DNA of 64,000 bases from CBDATG01 sp965200145 (GTDB taxonomy: Bacteria; Chloroflexota; Dehalococcoidia; Lucifugimonadales; Lucifugimonadaceae), in NCBI GenBank assembly GCA_965200145.1, contig CBDATG010000003.1:744001-808000 (forward strand). Reading direction: 5' to 3'. Both the position numbers and the translations under genes were made by a program. This document shows, piece after piece, positions 34,001 to 49,000 of the stretch. The stretch's first letter is position 1. Each line of letters begins with the position of its first letter. The notes under the pieces were generated by a model that did not search any database, was not told the origin of the DNA, and was given only the letters and a program-made list of their open reading frames with translations.

Positions 34001-37000
34001 TCAACACCGCCTACCACATACAGATACGCTCCGAGAACTCCGGAGACTACGGCTTGTCGGAGGCGGTGTCCGTAGACAGAACCTCCGGAGCATCGCCTCC
34101 AACACTGCCAACGCCGACATCACCTACACAAACTGCAAACTCGGTGACACTCCAGTGGGCAGATCTCAGCGGTGTGGTGCGGGAGTTCACCGAATACAAC
34201 TGGCAGTACAGATACCGCGTGAAGCCAACCGCCGGTAATCCTGCATGGACCGCCACTTGGAACGACGTAGCAGACGGCGCGGATACCGGCGACAGCGCAC
34301 ACGACGAAAACAGAGTCAACGTTACCGGCCTCAGCCCCGCAACAGAGTACGAGTTCCAGGTCCGCATCAAGTCAGGTGCAGGCGCATCATCTGCATCCAC
34401 ATCCGTCACGGCAAAGACTGACCTTCCAAGCATCACGCCATCGCTCGCAGACGGAGCCAACGACAACTCGCTCGCGGTCAGTTGGACCATTCCCGCCGGA
34501 CTAACGGCAGATGGATTCGAGTACACATACCGACAGGGCACACACGGCAACGACCCGGGATCCACTGCCACTTGGCATGATGTACCGGACTCAGCTTCAG
34601 ACGGCCGCTCAAACGAGACTTCCACAACGATAACCGGCCTAGATTCCGGTACGACTTACACAGTCTGGTTGCGCGGCGAGAAGACAGGTTTTACCGCCGC
34701 CGGAACCGTCGCCGCAACGCGCACCACGAGCGGACCGTGGCGACCGACGGGCTTCACCGTGACACGCGCCGCAAGGTCGCTCACACTCGCCTGGGACACC
34801 AAACCCGCCGGCGCAGCGGCTGACCACTTCCAGTACAAATGCGCCACGTCAAACTTGGCTAGCGCGAGCTGGTCAACGACAGCTGATGGCACCGCAACAT
34901 CAGTCGCCGTAACCACGCTGAGTGTCGGGACCAACTACTCATGCGTCATCCGATCACGCACTGGTGCAGCCGCGCCTTACTCTTACTCGTCGCCAGACCT
35001 GACTCCAAAGTCTGCCACCACTCTGGCATTCCTAGCACCAGAAGCACCGAACGCGTCGACCGGTGCCGCAAAGGGCGCGGTGAACCTGTCATGGCGTGTG
35101 CCCGCCGCCGCCAGCGCACAGCTCTCAGGGTTTGAGTACCGATACAAAGCTGCCTCCGATGCCGCTTACCCAACAACAGGAACAGGATCATGGGCGAGCG
35201 CAGGGAGCCAAACCGCCACCAGCTTGACAGTCTCCGGCCTAAACGGCAACAGCGCGTACCAGTTCCAGCTTCGGAGCGTATATGGCACCGCGGGCTACAG
35301 CGATGCTACCGCCACACTGCCAGCCACCTCCGGCGCAGTCGCAGCACCAACTTCCCTGACTGTCGCAGCACGCACTGGATACCCCGGCCAAGTAACACTC
35401 ACATGGGTCAAGAACACCGGCGTGACCACCCAGAACGGATTCCAGTACCGCTACGAAGAGGCCAGCTCTGCACCAGCTCAAGAGTCGGGTTGGGACATCA
35501 GCTGGACAGACGTGCCCAGTAGCACCGGCGCAACGCTGACTTACACATTGACAGGTTTGAAGGCCGGCACGACATACTACTTCCAAGTGCGCTCCAAGAA
35601 CACAGGCAACAACGGCGAGTCGAACCCAGCCAGCAATTCCGGCACCACGACAGCCGCACCAACCGTATCTGCTCCTTCAACTTCCAGCGTCACCGCAACG
35701 ACCTTGACGCTCTCGTGGACGACACCCGCGGCATTGAACTCGGCCTTCACCGCGTACCAGTGGCAGTATCGCTACAAGACGACGGCATCCGGCGGAGACT
35801 TCACCACCGCAACTGGTGGCGCGCCATGGACCTCCGTCCCCGACTCTGGCAGTGACGGCGCGCACAACGAAACCAGCGTGTCAGTAGCCAGCCTCGATGG
35901 AACAACGGAGTACCAGTTCCAGGTACGCATCAACTTCACTGGTTCGGTTGGCGAGTCAGCGGCATCGACCGCCACCACCGTCAAGACACTCATCCCGAGC
36001 ATCACGCCAACCGTCGCGACCGGCGCCAACGACAACTCGCTCGCGGTCAACTGGACAGCACCTTCCGGTGGAACACCCGACGGGTTCGAGTACGCATACC
36101 AGCAGGGAACACACTCATCGCTCCCTGCCGCCATCAGCTGGAGCGACGTGCCAGACTCCGGCACAGACGGACGCTCAAACGAAACAACGCAGACCATCGC
36201 CAGCCTCAACTCCGGCACGACCTACACCGTCTGGGTGCGCGCCGAGAAGTCAGGATTCACTACCGCCACGCCAGTCGCCGTAACGCAGACCACGAGCGGA
36301 CCCTGGCGGCCAACAGGATTCATGGCAACCGCCGGCGGCACGGAGATCGCTCTCGACTGGAACGACCGGCCGTCCGCAACGGCCGCCACGGATTTCGAGT
36401 ACAAGTGCGAGCCGACCGCCAGCCCGACGAACAGCGGCTGGACCGCCATCGCGGCATCTACATCCGCCGCGACAGTGTCCGGGCTATCCGTCAACACCGC
36501 GTACACATGCAGCGTGCGATCAAGAACCGGCTCCACTTCGCCGTACGAATACTCGTCGCCCGTCACAACCGTCGCCGCGACGACGCTAGCACATCTCGCA
36601 CCGTCGCTATCTGCTTCGGCAGGGTCAGCAGTCGGTTCGCTGGACCTGAGCTGGTCAATGCCTTCCGGTTACCACGCGTCGCTATCCGCCTTCCAGTACC
36701 GATGGGAGGAAGGCTCCGCCGCTCCTAGCAACGGCGTGTGGGACTCCGGCGCAGGTTGGCAGACCATCGCACTCGCGAACTTCGATTCCAACACGCGCAT
36801 GGGATCGAGCACCCTCACCACCGGCTTGGTCGGTAACACCAGCTACTACATACAGCTACGCGCACAGTACGGTTCCGATACATCCGCCGAATCTTCCGAC
36901 ACCGCAACCTCCGGCGCCGTCGCGGCACCGACCGGACCCACAGCTGCTGCCAGGACAGGATACCCCGGCCAACTCGCAGTGTCATGGAGCGATGTGACGA

Positions 37001-40000
37001 ACGCAGACCGCAACGGTTACGAGTACCGCTACGACGAAGGAGCCGCGGCTCCCGCCGACAACATGTGGGACCAGGACTGGACAGCAGTTCCAAGCAGCAC
37101 CGGCGCAACGACATCCTTCAACTTGACCGGACTAAAGGCCGGCACGCAACACTATATTCAAATACGGTCAACCCACGGCAACAACAAGGGCAATTCTGTT
37201 CCTGCATCGGTTACTGGCACCTCCACGGCCGCACCGACAGTATCTGCTCCTTCAACGGCAAGCGTCACCGCAACGACCTTGACGCTCTCATGGACCACAC
37301 CCGCGGCATTAAACGCAGGCTTCACGGCATACGCGTGGCAGTACCGCTACAAGACGACGGCATCCGGCGGAGATTTCACCACCGCAACTGGTGGCGCGCC
37401 ATGGACCTCCGTCCCGGACTCTGGCGGTGACGGCGCACACAACGAATCTAGCATCGCACTCACCGGACTCGCAGGAACGACGGAGTACCAGTTCCAGATT
37501 CGCATCAACTTCACAGGCTCCGTCGGCGAGTCGGCAGCATCGACCAGCACCACCGTCAAAACACTCATCCCAAGCATCACGCCTACCGTCATGGCAGGCG
37601 CCGACGACAACTCGCTCGCGGTCTCATGGTCATCCCCGTCCGGCGGCACACTCGACGGCCTGCAGTACGCACACCGCGCTGGAACACACACCAGCTTGCC
37701 AGCCGGCATCACATGGACGACAGTGACAGACACCGACAATCCACTCAACGGCAATGCGGACGAAACATCACAGACGATATCAAGCCTCAACTCCGGCACG
37801 ACCTACACCGTATGGGTTCGCGGCATCAAGACCGGCTTCACAACTTCCGCACCGGTGCCTAAATCTGGTAGCACCAGCGGACCGTGGCGGCCGACCGGCC
37901 TGAGTGCAACGCCAGGCGGAAACAGCATCGCACTTGACTGGGACGACAGACCATCAGCAACCGTCGCCACGGATTTCGAGTACAAGTGCGAGCCGACCTC
38001 CAGCCCGACGAACGCCGGCTGGACCGCCATCGCGGCATCTACATCCGCCGCAACAGCCTCAAGCTTAACGGCAAACACCGCTTATACATGCAGCCTACGC
38101 GCAAGAACCGGTAACGTAGGGTCTTACGAATACTCGTCGCCCGTGACAACCGTCGCCGCGACGACGCTAGCACATCTGGCACCGACCCTCACAGCGTCGG
38201 CAGGATCAGCAGTCGGTTCCCTGGACCTTAGCTGGTCGATGCCGTCAGGTTACCACGCTTCGCTATCCGCCTTCCAGTACCGATGGGAGAAAGGCTCCGC
38301 CGCTCCTGGCGATGGTGACTGGGACTCCGGCGCCGGTTGGCAGACCATCGCACTCGCAAACTTCGCATCCAACACACGGATGGGTTCACTTACCCTGACC
38401 ACCGGCTTGGTCGGTAACACCAGCTACTACATACAGCTACGCGCACAGTACGGCACAGATGTCTCCACCGAATCATCCGACACCGCAACCTCAGGCACCG
38501 TCGTTGCACCGACCGGACCCGCGGCAACCGCCAGGACAGGATACCCGGGCCAGATCGCAGTGTCATGGAGCGATGTCACGAACGCAGACCGCAACGGTTA
38601 CGAGTACCGCTACGAAGAAGGGTCCGCGGCGCCCGCCGACAACATGTGGGACCAGGACTGGACAGCAGTCCCGAGCAGCACCGGCGCAACGACATCCTTC
38701 AACTTGACCGGACTAAAGGCCGGTACGCAGTACTACATCCAAATCCGGTCAACGCACGGCAACAACAAAGGCAACTCTGTCCCTGCGCCGGTTACTGGCA
38801 CCTCCACAGCAGCACCGACCGTAGCAGCACCGGCAACATCCAGCGTCACAGCAACCTCGCTGACACTCTCCTGGACAACACCCGCGGCCCTAAACGCGGC
38901 ATTCACCGCGTACCAGTGGCAGTACCGCTACAAGAAGACTGCATCTGGCGGCGACTTCACTACCGCAACAGGTGGCGCGCCTTGGACCTCCGTCCCCGAC
39001 TCGTCCAGCGATGCCGACTCGGACGCGCACAACGAAACTAGCGTATCGGTAACCAGCCTCGACGGCACTACGGAGTACCAGTTCCAGGTACGAATCGACT
39101 TCACCGGCGCAGTCGGCGAGACCGCCGCATCCACCGCCACCACGATCAAGACGCTGATCCCAAGCATCACACCAACCGTCGCCGCGACAACTGGCTCCGA
39201 CAATTCCCTAACCGTCACTTGGACAGCCCCATCCGGCGGTACCCCCGACGGATTCGAGTACGCATACCAGCAAGGCACACACTCTTCCCTTCCCGCCGGT
39301 ATCAGCTGGAGCAACGTACCAGACTCCGGTACCGACGGCCGCTCCAACGAAACGCAACAGGTCATCGCCAACCTCAACTCCGGCACAACCTTCACAGTCT
39401 GGGTGCGCGCCGAGAAGTCAGGCTTCACATCGGCAGACCCCGCGGCGGTTACGCAAACGACAAGCGGACCGTGGCGGCCAACAGGATTCTCGGCAACCGC
39501 CGGCGGTACAGAGATCGCGTTGGACTGGAACGACCGACCGTCCGCAACGGTCGCCGAACATTTCGAGTACAAGTGCGAACCCACTGCCAGCCCTACTTCC
39601 GGCGGCTGGACAGCCATCGCCGCTACAACCTCCGCCGCAACGGTATCCGGCCTATCCGTAAACACCGCTTACACATGCACCGTGCGCTCGCGGACCGGCT
39701 CCACTACTCCTTACGAATACTCATCCCCCGACGTCACCGTCGCCGAGACGACCCTGGCGCACCTAGTGCCAACACTCACCGCAACGGCAGGAACAGACTT
39801 GCGCACGATCGCTCTAACCTGGACACTGGCCGGAGGCCACGATGCCACCCTCTCCGGCTTCCAGTACCGCTACGAGCAAGGATCAGCCGCTCCGTCAAAC
39901 GGAATGTGGGACCAGGACTGGACCAACGTTCCCGACAACCCAGACGCTACGGCAGACCCCGACACAGACCGCCACGACGAGCGCGCCTACACCGTCACCG

Positions 40001-43000
40001 GACTCACGGGCAACACTGGCTACTACATCCAACTACGCGCACAGTACGGCACAGAGACGTCCGCCGTATCGTCTGACTCCGCCACCGCCAAGGCAGTTGC
40101 AGCGCCATCCGTGAACCCACAGTCGATCGACCTGTCGCCAACGCCGCAAGTGCACCCAGGAGCTGTAGCACTGTCCTGGTACGATGCCAACGTGGTGATC
40201 GGAACGAGAACCATCCCTGGACTGCAAGACCCCACCCCAGTCCCCGTTTACGGACCTCCCACCTACCGCACGGGTTACGAGTACCGCTACGAAAAAGGAT
40301 CAGCCGCACCAGCAGACGGAATGTGGGACCAGGACTGGACCAACGTGCCAGACATGGACGACCCTGCCGACGGCCGCGGCGACGAGAACTCAATCACGCT
40401 GACCGGCCTGGAGTTCAACACCGCGTACCACATACAGATACGCTCCGAGAACTCCGGAAACTACGGCAACTCTGAGATCGCTTCTGTCAACAGAACGTCC
40501 GGTGCCACACCGTCAACCCTGCCAACCTTAACCGCACCGGCGCAAGCGGGCACTACGGTGACGTTGCGATGGGCAGATCTCAGCGGCGTGGTGCGCGAGT
40601 TCACCGAGTTCAACTGGCAGTACAGATACCGCGTCAAACCAACCGGCAACCCGGCATGGACCGCCACCTGGAACGATGTAGCAGACGGCTCCGACACCGG
40701 CGACAGCGCACACGACGAGAACGGCGTGGTCGTTACTGGACTATCGCCGGCCACGGAGTATGAGCTACAGATACGCATCAAGTCCGGCGCCGGCGCGTCT
40801 GCTGCATCCAACACCGTCACCGTCGAGACTGAGATACCAAGCATCACGCCGTCGCTTACAGACGGGGCAAACGACAACTCGCTCGGAGTCAGCTGGACCA
40901 TACCAACCGGCTTGACAGCAGACGGATTCGAGTACGCATACCGCCAAGGCACCCACGGAAACGACCCGGGATCCCAAGCCACTTGGAATGACGTACCAGA
41001 CTCCGGCACAGACGGCCGCTCAAACGAGACATCGGTCACCATATCCAGCCTAGATTCTGGCACAACCTACACCGTCTGGTTGCGCGCCGAGAAGTCAGGA
41101 TTTACTTCGGCAAGCACAGTAGCCGCTACACGCACCACTACCGGACCATGGCGACCAACCGGATTCACCCTGACGCGCGGCTCAACATCGCTCACACTCT
41201 CTTGGGACACAAAGCCCGCCGGCGCGTCGGCGGACCACTTCCAGTACAAATGCGCCACCTCAAACCTCGCAAGCGCAAGCTGGTCTACAACCACCGACGG
41301 TACCGCAACATCAGCCATCGTAACCGGACTGAACACCGGCACAAACTACTCATGCATCATCCGCGCACGCACCGGAGCATCAGCGCCATACTCATACTCA
41401 TCACCCGACCTGACTCCGATGTCCGCCACGACGCTCGCATTCCTGCCGCCGGTGGCTCCGTCCGCTACCACGGGTACCTCCGCCGGCACGGTAAACCTCT
41501 CTTGGAGCGCGCCAAGTGCCGCAAGCGCACAGCTATCAGGATTCGAGTACCAATACAAGAAGACGACCGATGCAAACTATCCAACCACAGGCGCTGGATC
41601 ATGGGCAAGCGCAGGCGCAAAGACCGCCACAAGCTTCACCGTAACCGGACTCGACGGCAACCGTGATTACGACTTCCAGCTGCGTAGCGTCTTCGGCACT
41701 GCCGGCTACAGCACTGCGACGACAAAGGTCTCGGCAAAGTCCGGATCCGTCGCAGCTCCAGCATCCCTCGCCGTCGCAGCACGCACAGGATACCCAGGAC
41801 AAGCCACACTGACATGGACCAAGAACACCGGCGTGTCAACACAGAGCAGCTTCCAGTACCGATATGAAGAGGGACTCACAGCGCCGGCAGATGCCAACTG
41901 GGACCAGAACTGGACCGACGTGCCCGGCAGCAACGGCAACACAACCACGTACCACGTCTCTGGACTGAAGGCCGGCACGTTCTACTACTTCCAGGTGCGG
42001 TCCAAGAACACCGGCAACAACAACGAATCTGATCCTGCCAGCAGGTCAGGACATGCAACGCCAACGCCCACCGTGGCTGCACCCACAACATCAAACGTCG
42101 CCGCAACATCACTCACGCTCTCGTGGACGAGACCCGCGGCGCTAAACGCAGCGGCCACCGCGTACCAGTGGCAGTACCGCTACAAGAAAACCGCATCCGG
42201 CAGCGACTTCACCACTGCAACAGGAGGCGCGCCATGGACAAGCGTCGCAGACTCTGGCAGCGATGGCGCACACAACGAAACCAGCGTGTCAGTTACCGGC
42301 CTCGATGGCACAACGGAGTACCAGTTCCAGGTACGGATAGACTTCACCGGAGATGTTGGCGAGTCGGCAGCATCGGCGGGTGCCACGGTCAAGACGCTGA
42401 TCCCAAGCATCACGCCGACAGTCGCCGCAACATCCGGCAATAACAGATCCCTGACGGTCACGTGGACCGCACCGTCCGGCGGCACACCCGACGGATTCGA
42501 GTACGCATACCGCAAAGGCTCACACACTTCACTGCCATCGGGTATCACTTGGCGCGACGTACCCGACTCCGGCTCCGACGGCCGTTCAAACGAAACGCAG
42601 CAGGTCATCGCCAACCTCGACTCCGGCACGACCTACACCGTATGGATCCGCGGTGAGAAGACAGGTTTCACCTCGGCCGCTCCCGCGGCAGTTACGCAAA
42701 CGACCAGCGGACCATGGCGGCCGACAGGCTTCACTGCAACACCGACGGGCAACACCATCGCGCTCGACTGGGCAGACCGCCCAACCGGCGGCGCGGCAGC
42801 ACACTTCGAATACAAGTGCGAGCCAACTGCCAGCCCCACGTCGGGCGGTTGGACCGCAATCGCCGCAACGACATCAATGGCCACGGTCTCCAGCCTCACT
42901 GTCAACACCCCATACACCTGTAGCCTGCGAGCACGCACAGGGTCAGTCGGGTCATACGTCTACTCCGAACCTGTCGCCACCGTCCCGGCGCAGACCAAGG

Positions 43001-46000
43001 CGCACCTACCACCGATTCTCACGGCAACAGCTGGAACAGCAGTCAGCACCATCGCACTCAGCTGGACCATGACAACGGGATTCGACGCCACCGCACTCTC
43101 CGGCTTCCAGTACCGATACGAACAAGGATCGGCAGCGCCTAGCGACGGCATGTGGGACCGAGACTGGACCGATGTCCCAGACAGCACCGAGGCCGGAGAC
43201 CCCGACACAGACCGCCACGACGAGCGCGCATTCACCATCACCGGACTCACGGGCAACATCGAATACTTCATCGAGTTGCGCGCACAGTACGGTACTGAGA
43301 CTTCCGCGGCCGATGACGCGACCGAAACCGCCAAGGCTGTAGCAGCACCAACCGTCAACCCGAGGCCGCAAGACCCCACCCCGACAGTGCACCCCGGCGC
43401 AATTACGCTGGCATGGGGCGATACGAACATCGGAGGCAATCCGCCCAGCTACCGCATCGGCTACGAGTACCGCTACGAAAAGGGATCAGCCGCACCGACA
43501 GACGGCATGTGGGACCAGGACTGGACAGATGTCCCAGACTCGGATGACCCAGGGACCGGACGCGCCGATGAGACTACCATCACGCTGACCGGCTTGGAGT
43601 TCAACACCGCATACTACATACAGATGCGCTCCCAGAACAGCGGAATGCACGGTAAATCCGAAATCATCTCTGCAACCCGCACGACCGACCCAGAACCCTC
43701 AACGTTGCCAACGGCAAGCACGACATCACCGACATCAACTTCCGTGCAACTCAACTGGACAGCGCTGACAGGAGTCGTCACCGAGTTCACAGAGTACAAC
43801 TGGCAATACAGATACCGCGTAAAGCCGACCGGAACGCCAGCATGGACCGCCACTTGGAACGACGTCGCAGACAGCAACGATGACGGCAACAGCGCACACG
43901 ACGAGACGGGAGTTACGGTAACAGGGTTGACCGCAACAACGGAGTACGAGTTCCAAGTCAGAATCAAGTCAGGGGATGGCGTGTCTGGAGTCTCCAACAC
44001 AGTGTCCGCCAAGACGCTAATCCCAAGCATCACGCCAACCGTCGCCGCCACGGCCGGCTCCGACAACTCACTAACCGTCACTTGGACAGCACCTTCCGGC
44101 GGTACACCCGACGGATTCGAGTACGCCTACCAGCAAGGAACACACTCTTCGTTGCCTGCCGGCATCAGCTGGAACGACGTCCCAGACTCCGGCACCGACG
44201 GCCGCTCCAACGAAACGCAGCAGATCATCGCCAACCGCAACTCCGGCACAACCTACACCGTCTGGGTGCGCGGCGAGAAAACAGGTTTCACTTCCACCAC
44301 GCCAGTCGCAGTGACGCAAACGACTAGCGGACCATGGCGACCAACAGGATTCTCGGCATCGCCCGCGGGCACCAGCATCGCCCTAGACTGGGACGACCGG
44401 CCATCCGCCGGTGTCGCCGCACACTTCGAGTACAAGTGCGAGCCCACTGCCAGCCCGACAAACGGCGGCTGGACAGCCATCGCCGCTACAACCTCCGCCG
44501 CAACGGTGACCGGACTAACTGTCAACACCGCACACACATGCACCGTGCGCTCGCGGACCGGTGCCACTTCTCCTTACGCATACTCATCGCCCGACGTCAC
44601 CGTCGCCGCGACGACATTGGCACACCTAGTGCCTTCCCTCTCTGCCTCAGCAGGAACAGCCGTCGGCTCGATAAACCTGAGCTGGACACTCGCATCTGGA
44701 TACCACAGCACCCTATCCGCATTCCAGTACCGCTACGAGCAAGGCTCAGCAGCGCCCGGCGATAACAACTGGGACTCCGGTGCTGGCTGGCAAACGATAG
44801 CGATATCTGCCTTCACCCCCAGCACGCGGTCAGGCACGTATACGATCACCGGACTCACCGGCAACGTCGAGTACTACATCGAACTCCGCGCACAGTACGG
44901 TACCGAGACTTCCGCAACCGACAACGCGACCGAAACCGCCAAGGCGGTAGCAGCTCCAACATCCTTCACAGCGTCCGCCCGAGCTGCCTACCCGGGCCAG
45001 TTCGCCCTGTCTTGGACCGACGCATCGAACTCCAACCGCACAGGATACCAGTACCGATACGAAGAGGGCAGCTCCGCTCCGGCACAGGAGTCTGGATGGG
45101 ACCAGAACTGGACCGCAGTCCCAAGCAGCACCGATGCCACCAGGACGTTCAACTTGACCGGACTCAAGGCTGGCACAGCCTACTACGTCCAGCTACGCGC
45201 TACACACAGCGGCAACCAGGGCAACTCCGAGGTGGCATCTGACACCGGCACCTCGACCGACGTCCCAACACTCACCGCTCCCACTACGCCAACCATTGGC
45301 ACAACATCCGCAACACTGTCATGGACTCGCCCGTCCACTTCAGTGCTACACAGCGGGATCACAACATACAAGTGGCAATACCGATACAAGAAGACCGCTA
45401 CCGGCAACGACTTCACAACTGCCACGGGAGGTGTGCCGTGGACAGATGTCGCAGACTCAAACGACCCCGGCACCAGCCTCCACGATGAGACGCAGATCGC
45501 CCTCACTAGCCTGACAGCAGCCACCGAGTACCAGTTCCAGGTACGGATTGCCTTCAACGATGCAAACTGGGGCGATACTACTCCCGTTTCGGTAACCAGT
45601 AAGACGCAGATACCGACTCCGAGCATCAGCGTCTCCGCAGGCACTGACCCTGGCTCTGTGTCCATCTCGATCTCCGCCTACGCAACCGGAGTCACCGTTG
45701 ACAAGTTCCAAGTCCGACAAGTCAACTCAGCCGATGCCTGCGCCACAACGACCGTTACAGGTTGGACCACCCGGTCCGACATCGCCGGCAACGGTTCATC
45801 GGCGATTACTCACGCCATATCCGGTCTCGCGGCCAACTCGCGCTGGAAGTTCGAAGTGCAACCAGTCAAGACCGGATTCACCAGCGCAGGAACCGCATGT
45901 GATTCACTAATGCTATCCGCACTGCCGGTACCCACGTCTGGTAACACTCCAGGGTTCACCATCGCGAACGTCGCCAACACTCCAGGGTCCGTAAAACTCG

Positions 46001-49000
46001 ACTGGACCGGGCCTACCTCAACCACGATCGACAACTTCGCATACCGCTACAAGATCACCCAAGGCGGTGCATACACCACTGCAACCGGCGGCGTGGACTG
46101 GACAGACGTACCCGACGGCACCGATATGGGTAGTCTAATGCGCGATGAGCGAACCTACACGTTGACCGGATTGAAGGAAGACACCGGCTACACCGTCCAG
46201 CTCAGAGTCGAGTACACACAACTCGGAGAGAGCAGCCCCGTATCTCAAACCGTCACAACCGTCGCAGTCGAACCTCCATCAAGCGTCTCTGCCACATCAA
46301 ACGCCACTTCCATCACCGTGTCATGGACCGCTTCTACCAGCATAGGAGTCACCAGAGTCGACTCAAGACATCGCAAGACTGGTGCATCATGGTCGGCATG
46401 GACGACCAACGGGCCGGCCGTCGGCACCACTTCGCTCACCATCAGCAGCCTCGACGGCGCTAGCGAGTACGAGGTACAGGTGCGCGCCCACGTCTCAGAC
46501 ACCGTAGGAAACAGTGATGCCGCATCACAGACGCAGAAGACGCTGATACCACTGATTGCCAACCTCGCAGAAGACTCCGCAACCCAGAACCCTGGCTCTA
46601 CTACGCTGGAGTGGGACGCGCTTGGCAGCAACGCACGCGTTGACAAGTTCCAGTACCGATACGAACGCGGCACTGCTGCACCCACCGACGGAAACTGGGA
46701 CCAGAGCTGGACCGACGTGTCCGCCAACGGTTCCGCCGCTGTTTCACACGCCGTCGCAGGATTGGCTGCGAACTCCGATTACTACTTCCAAGTCCAGACC
46801 GTCAAGTCTGGATACACATCAACCAGTGCTAACTTGACGATCACTTCGGGCGCGCACATCACATTGGCAGGCGTCGGCGCAAGCGCAGGCACCGCACCTG
46901 GGTCTGTTGCCGTGAGCTGGACCAAACCGAGCCACTCCAACATCCAGGAGTACCGATACCGATTCAAGAAGGCATCCGATGCCGCATATCCAACCACCGG
47001 CACCGGCGCGTGGACAACCGTGTCAGGTGGCGCAACCCCGAGCTCGGTAACCGTCACAAACCTCGCAAACAACGTCTCACACAACTTCGAGGTATTGGCA
47101 TACTACGGGTCAGTGACGGGCTCCTCAACAGCTGGTTCCGCAACCGCAACTTCCAAAACGCTACCCGCGCCATCTGGTTTCAATGCAACCCAAGGCACAC
47201 TGCCCGGCTCCATCGCACTCACTTGGGACTCTATGGCTACCACGACCGAAGTCGACAAGTTCCAGTACCGATTCGAAGGCGGTTCTAGCGCACCAGCGGA
47301 CAACGTTTGGGACCAGGACTGGACCGATGTGCCCAGTAGCACGCGTGCAACGGCGCAGTTCCAGATTACCGGACGCACCGCCGGCGACACTTTCTTCATC
47401 CAACTGCGCGCTGTAGGCACTGGCATCATCGGCACAAGCACCGCGGTCCAAGACACTTCTACCGCCACTACTGCACCCGCTCCGACCGGATTCGTTGCAA
47501 GCACAGGCTCAGCCGTAGGCGAAGTCGACCTCGCTTGGAATGCTGGCGCGGGCATTTCCTTCTACCAGTACCGATACAAGCGCACCAGCGATAGCAACTA
47601 CCCAACCAGCGGCGCCGGAGCCTGGACCGCTGTGCCAGACCAAGACACACCGCCAGACGGTCGAGGCGACGAGACTGCATTCACCATCACCGGCCTAGTC
47701 CCTGGCGTTGAGTACCACTTCCAGATTCGTGCAAGCGTCACTAACGTCGGCTCCAGCGCAGCTACTACCGCCCAAGCAGTAACCGTCAAGTCTGTCCCAG
47801 CGCCCACCAACTTCAGCGCATCGGCAGGATCAGCACCGGGCACCATCTCAACGCGCTGGTCCGCGCTCCAGACATCTGCCCTGCGGTCGGGCGACAGCGT
47901 AGTCCAGTACGAGTACCGATACAAACTGCAAACCGACACACAATACGGCGCATGGACGGCGGTACCCGACGGTTCTGACTCCGGCAACCTCGTCTCGGAC
48001 GAAACCTCAACCATTATCGCAAACCTATCCAACGGCAAGCAGTACGACATCCAATTGCGCGGCGCAATCGACGACAACGATGCCGATAGCAATGTCGACT
48101 ACTACACCGACTCCGCCTCGCGAACAGGCATCACGGCCCGCATCGTGGCTGTCCCATCTGGCTTCCGAGCTGCTACCGCGTCATCGGCATCGGGTGCTAT
48201 CGACCTATCTTGGACAGCACAAACCTCCGTCACCGCCGCAAGCGCACAGTATGAGTATCGATACAAGTTGCGGTCAGCATCATCATACGGCACATGGACA
48301 GCAGTGACAGACAGCGATTCCGACGGCAACACATGGGACGAAACGGAGACCACGGTCTCCAACTTGACCGCTGAGACGACCTACGACTTCCAGCTGCGAT
48401 TCTTCGTCTCTAGTGCAGTAGGTGCGTCCGCCGAAGCCAGCGCAAGCGCGGACGCGTCACGAGTGCCAACCGCTATGAACTTCGCAGCAAACCCAGGAGG
48501 CGCTCCCGGATCCATAACGATTTCGTGGGCATCCGTCGACGGCGCTGCCAAATACGAATACCGTTGCAACCCCGCAGGTACTGGTTGCACAACCACATGG
48601 CAGGAAGTGCCAGACGGCTCAGACGCAGACAGCTCACAGGCAAACGAAACTGGATTCACCATTACCGGACTCACCGCGGGCACCAGCTACTCAGTTGAGC
48701 TACGCGCTTTCGTCACAGGAGTCGGTTACAGCGCAGCCGCAAGAGCCAGCTCACTCGCACAGACACAACCCGGTCCAGCTACTATCGCGTTCAACCAAGG
48801 CACCAACCCTGGCGAAATCACCATCACATGGACCGCACCAACACAAGGTGCCGTCGACCGATACGAGTTCCAGTACCGTATATCAGGAACGCAGTACACC
48901 GCATGGGAAAACGCAGGAACATCGCCCAAGACGATCACTGGCCTATTCGCAGGAAGCCGCTACGATGTACGCTTCCGAGTCGTCACACCAAGCGGCGGAT

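Noticed and set aside
39219..40076. Long alternate-frame ORFs inside the FN3 gene, here 285 codons
   Set aside because: The repetitive, GC-biased coding sequence leaves other frames open by chance; these frames are Arg/His-rich and mirror the repeat, not independent genes.
31153..45621. Regular repeats that might suggest a CRISPR array or satellite
   Set aside because: The period is about 1.6 kb, in frame and encodes FN3 domains; there are no short identical direct repeats with unique spacers.
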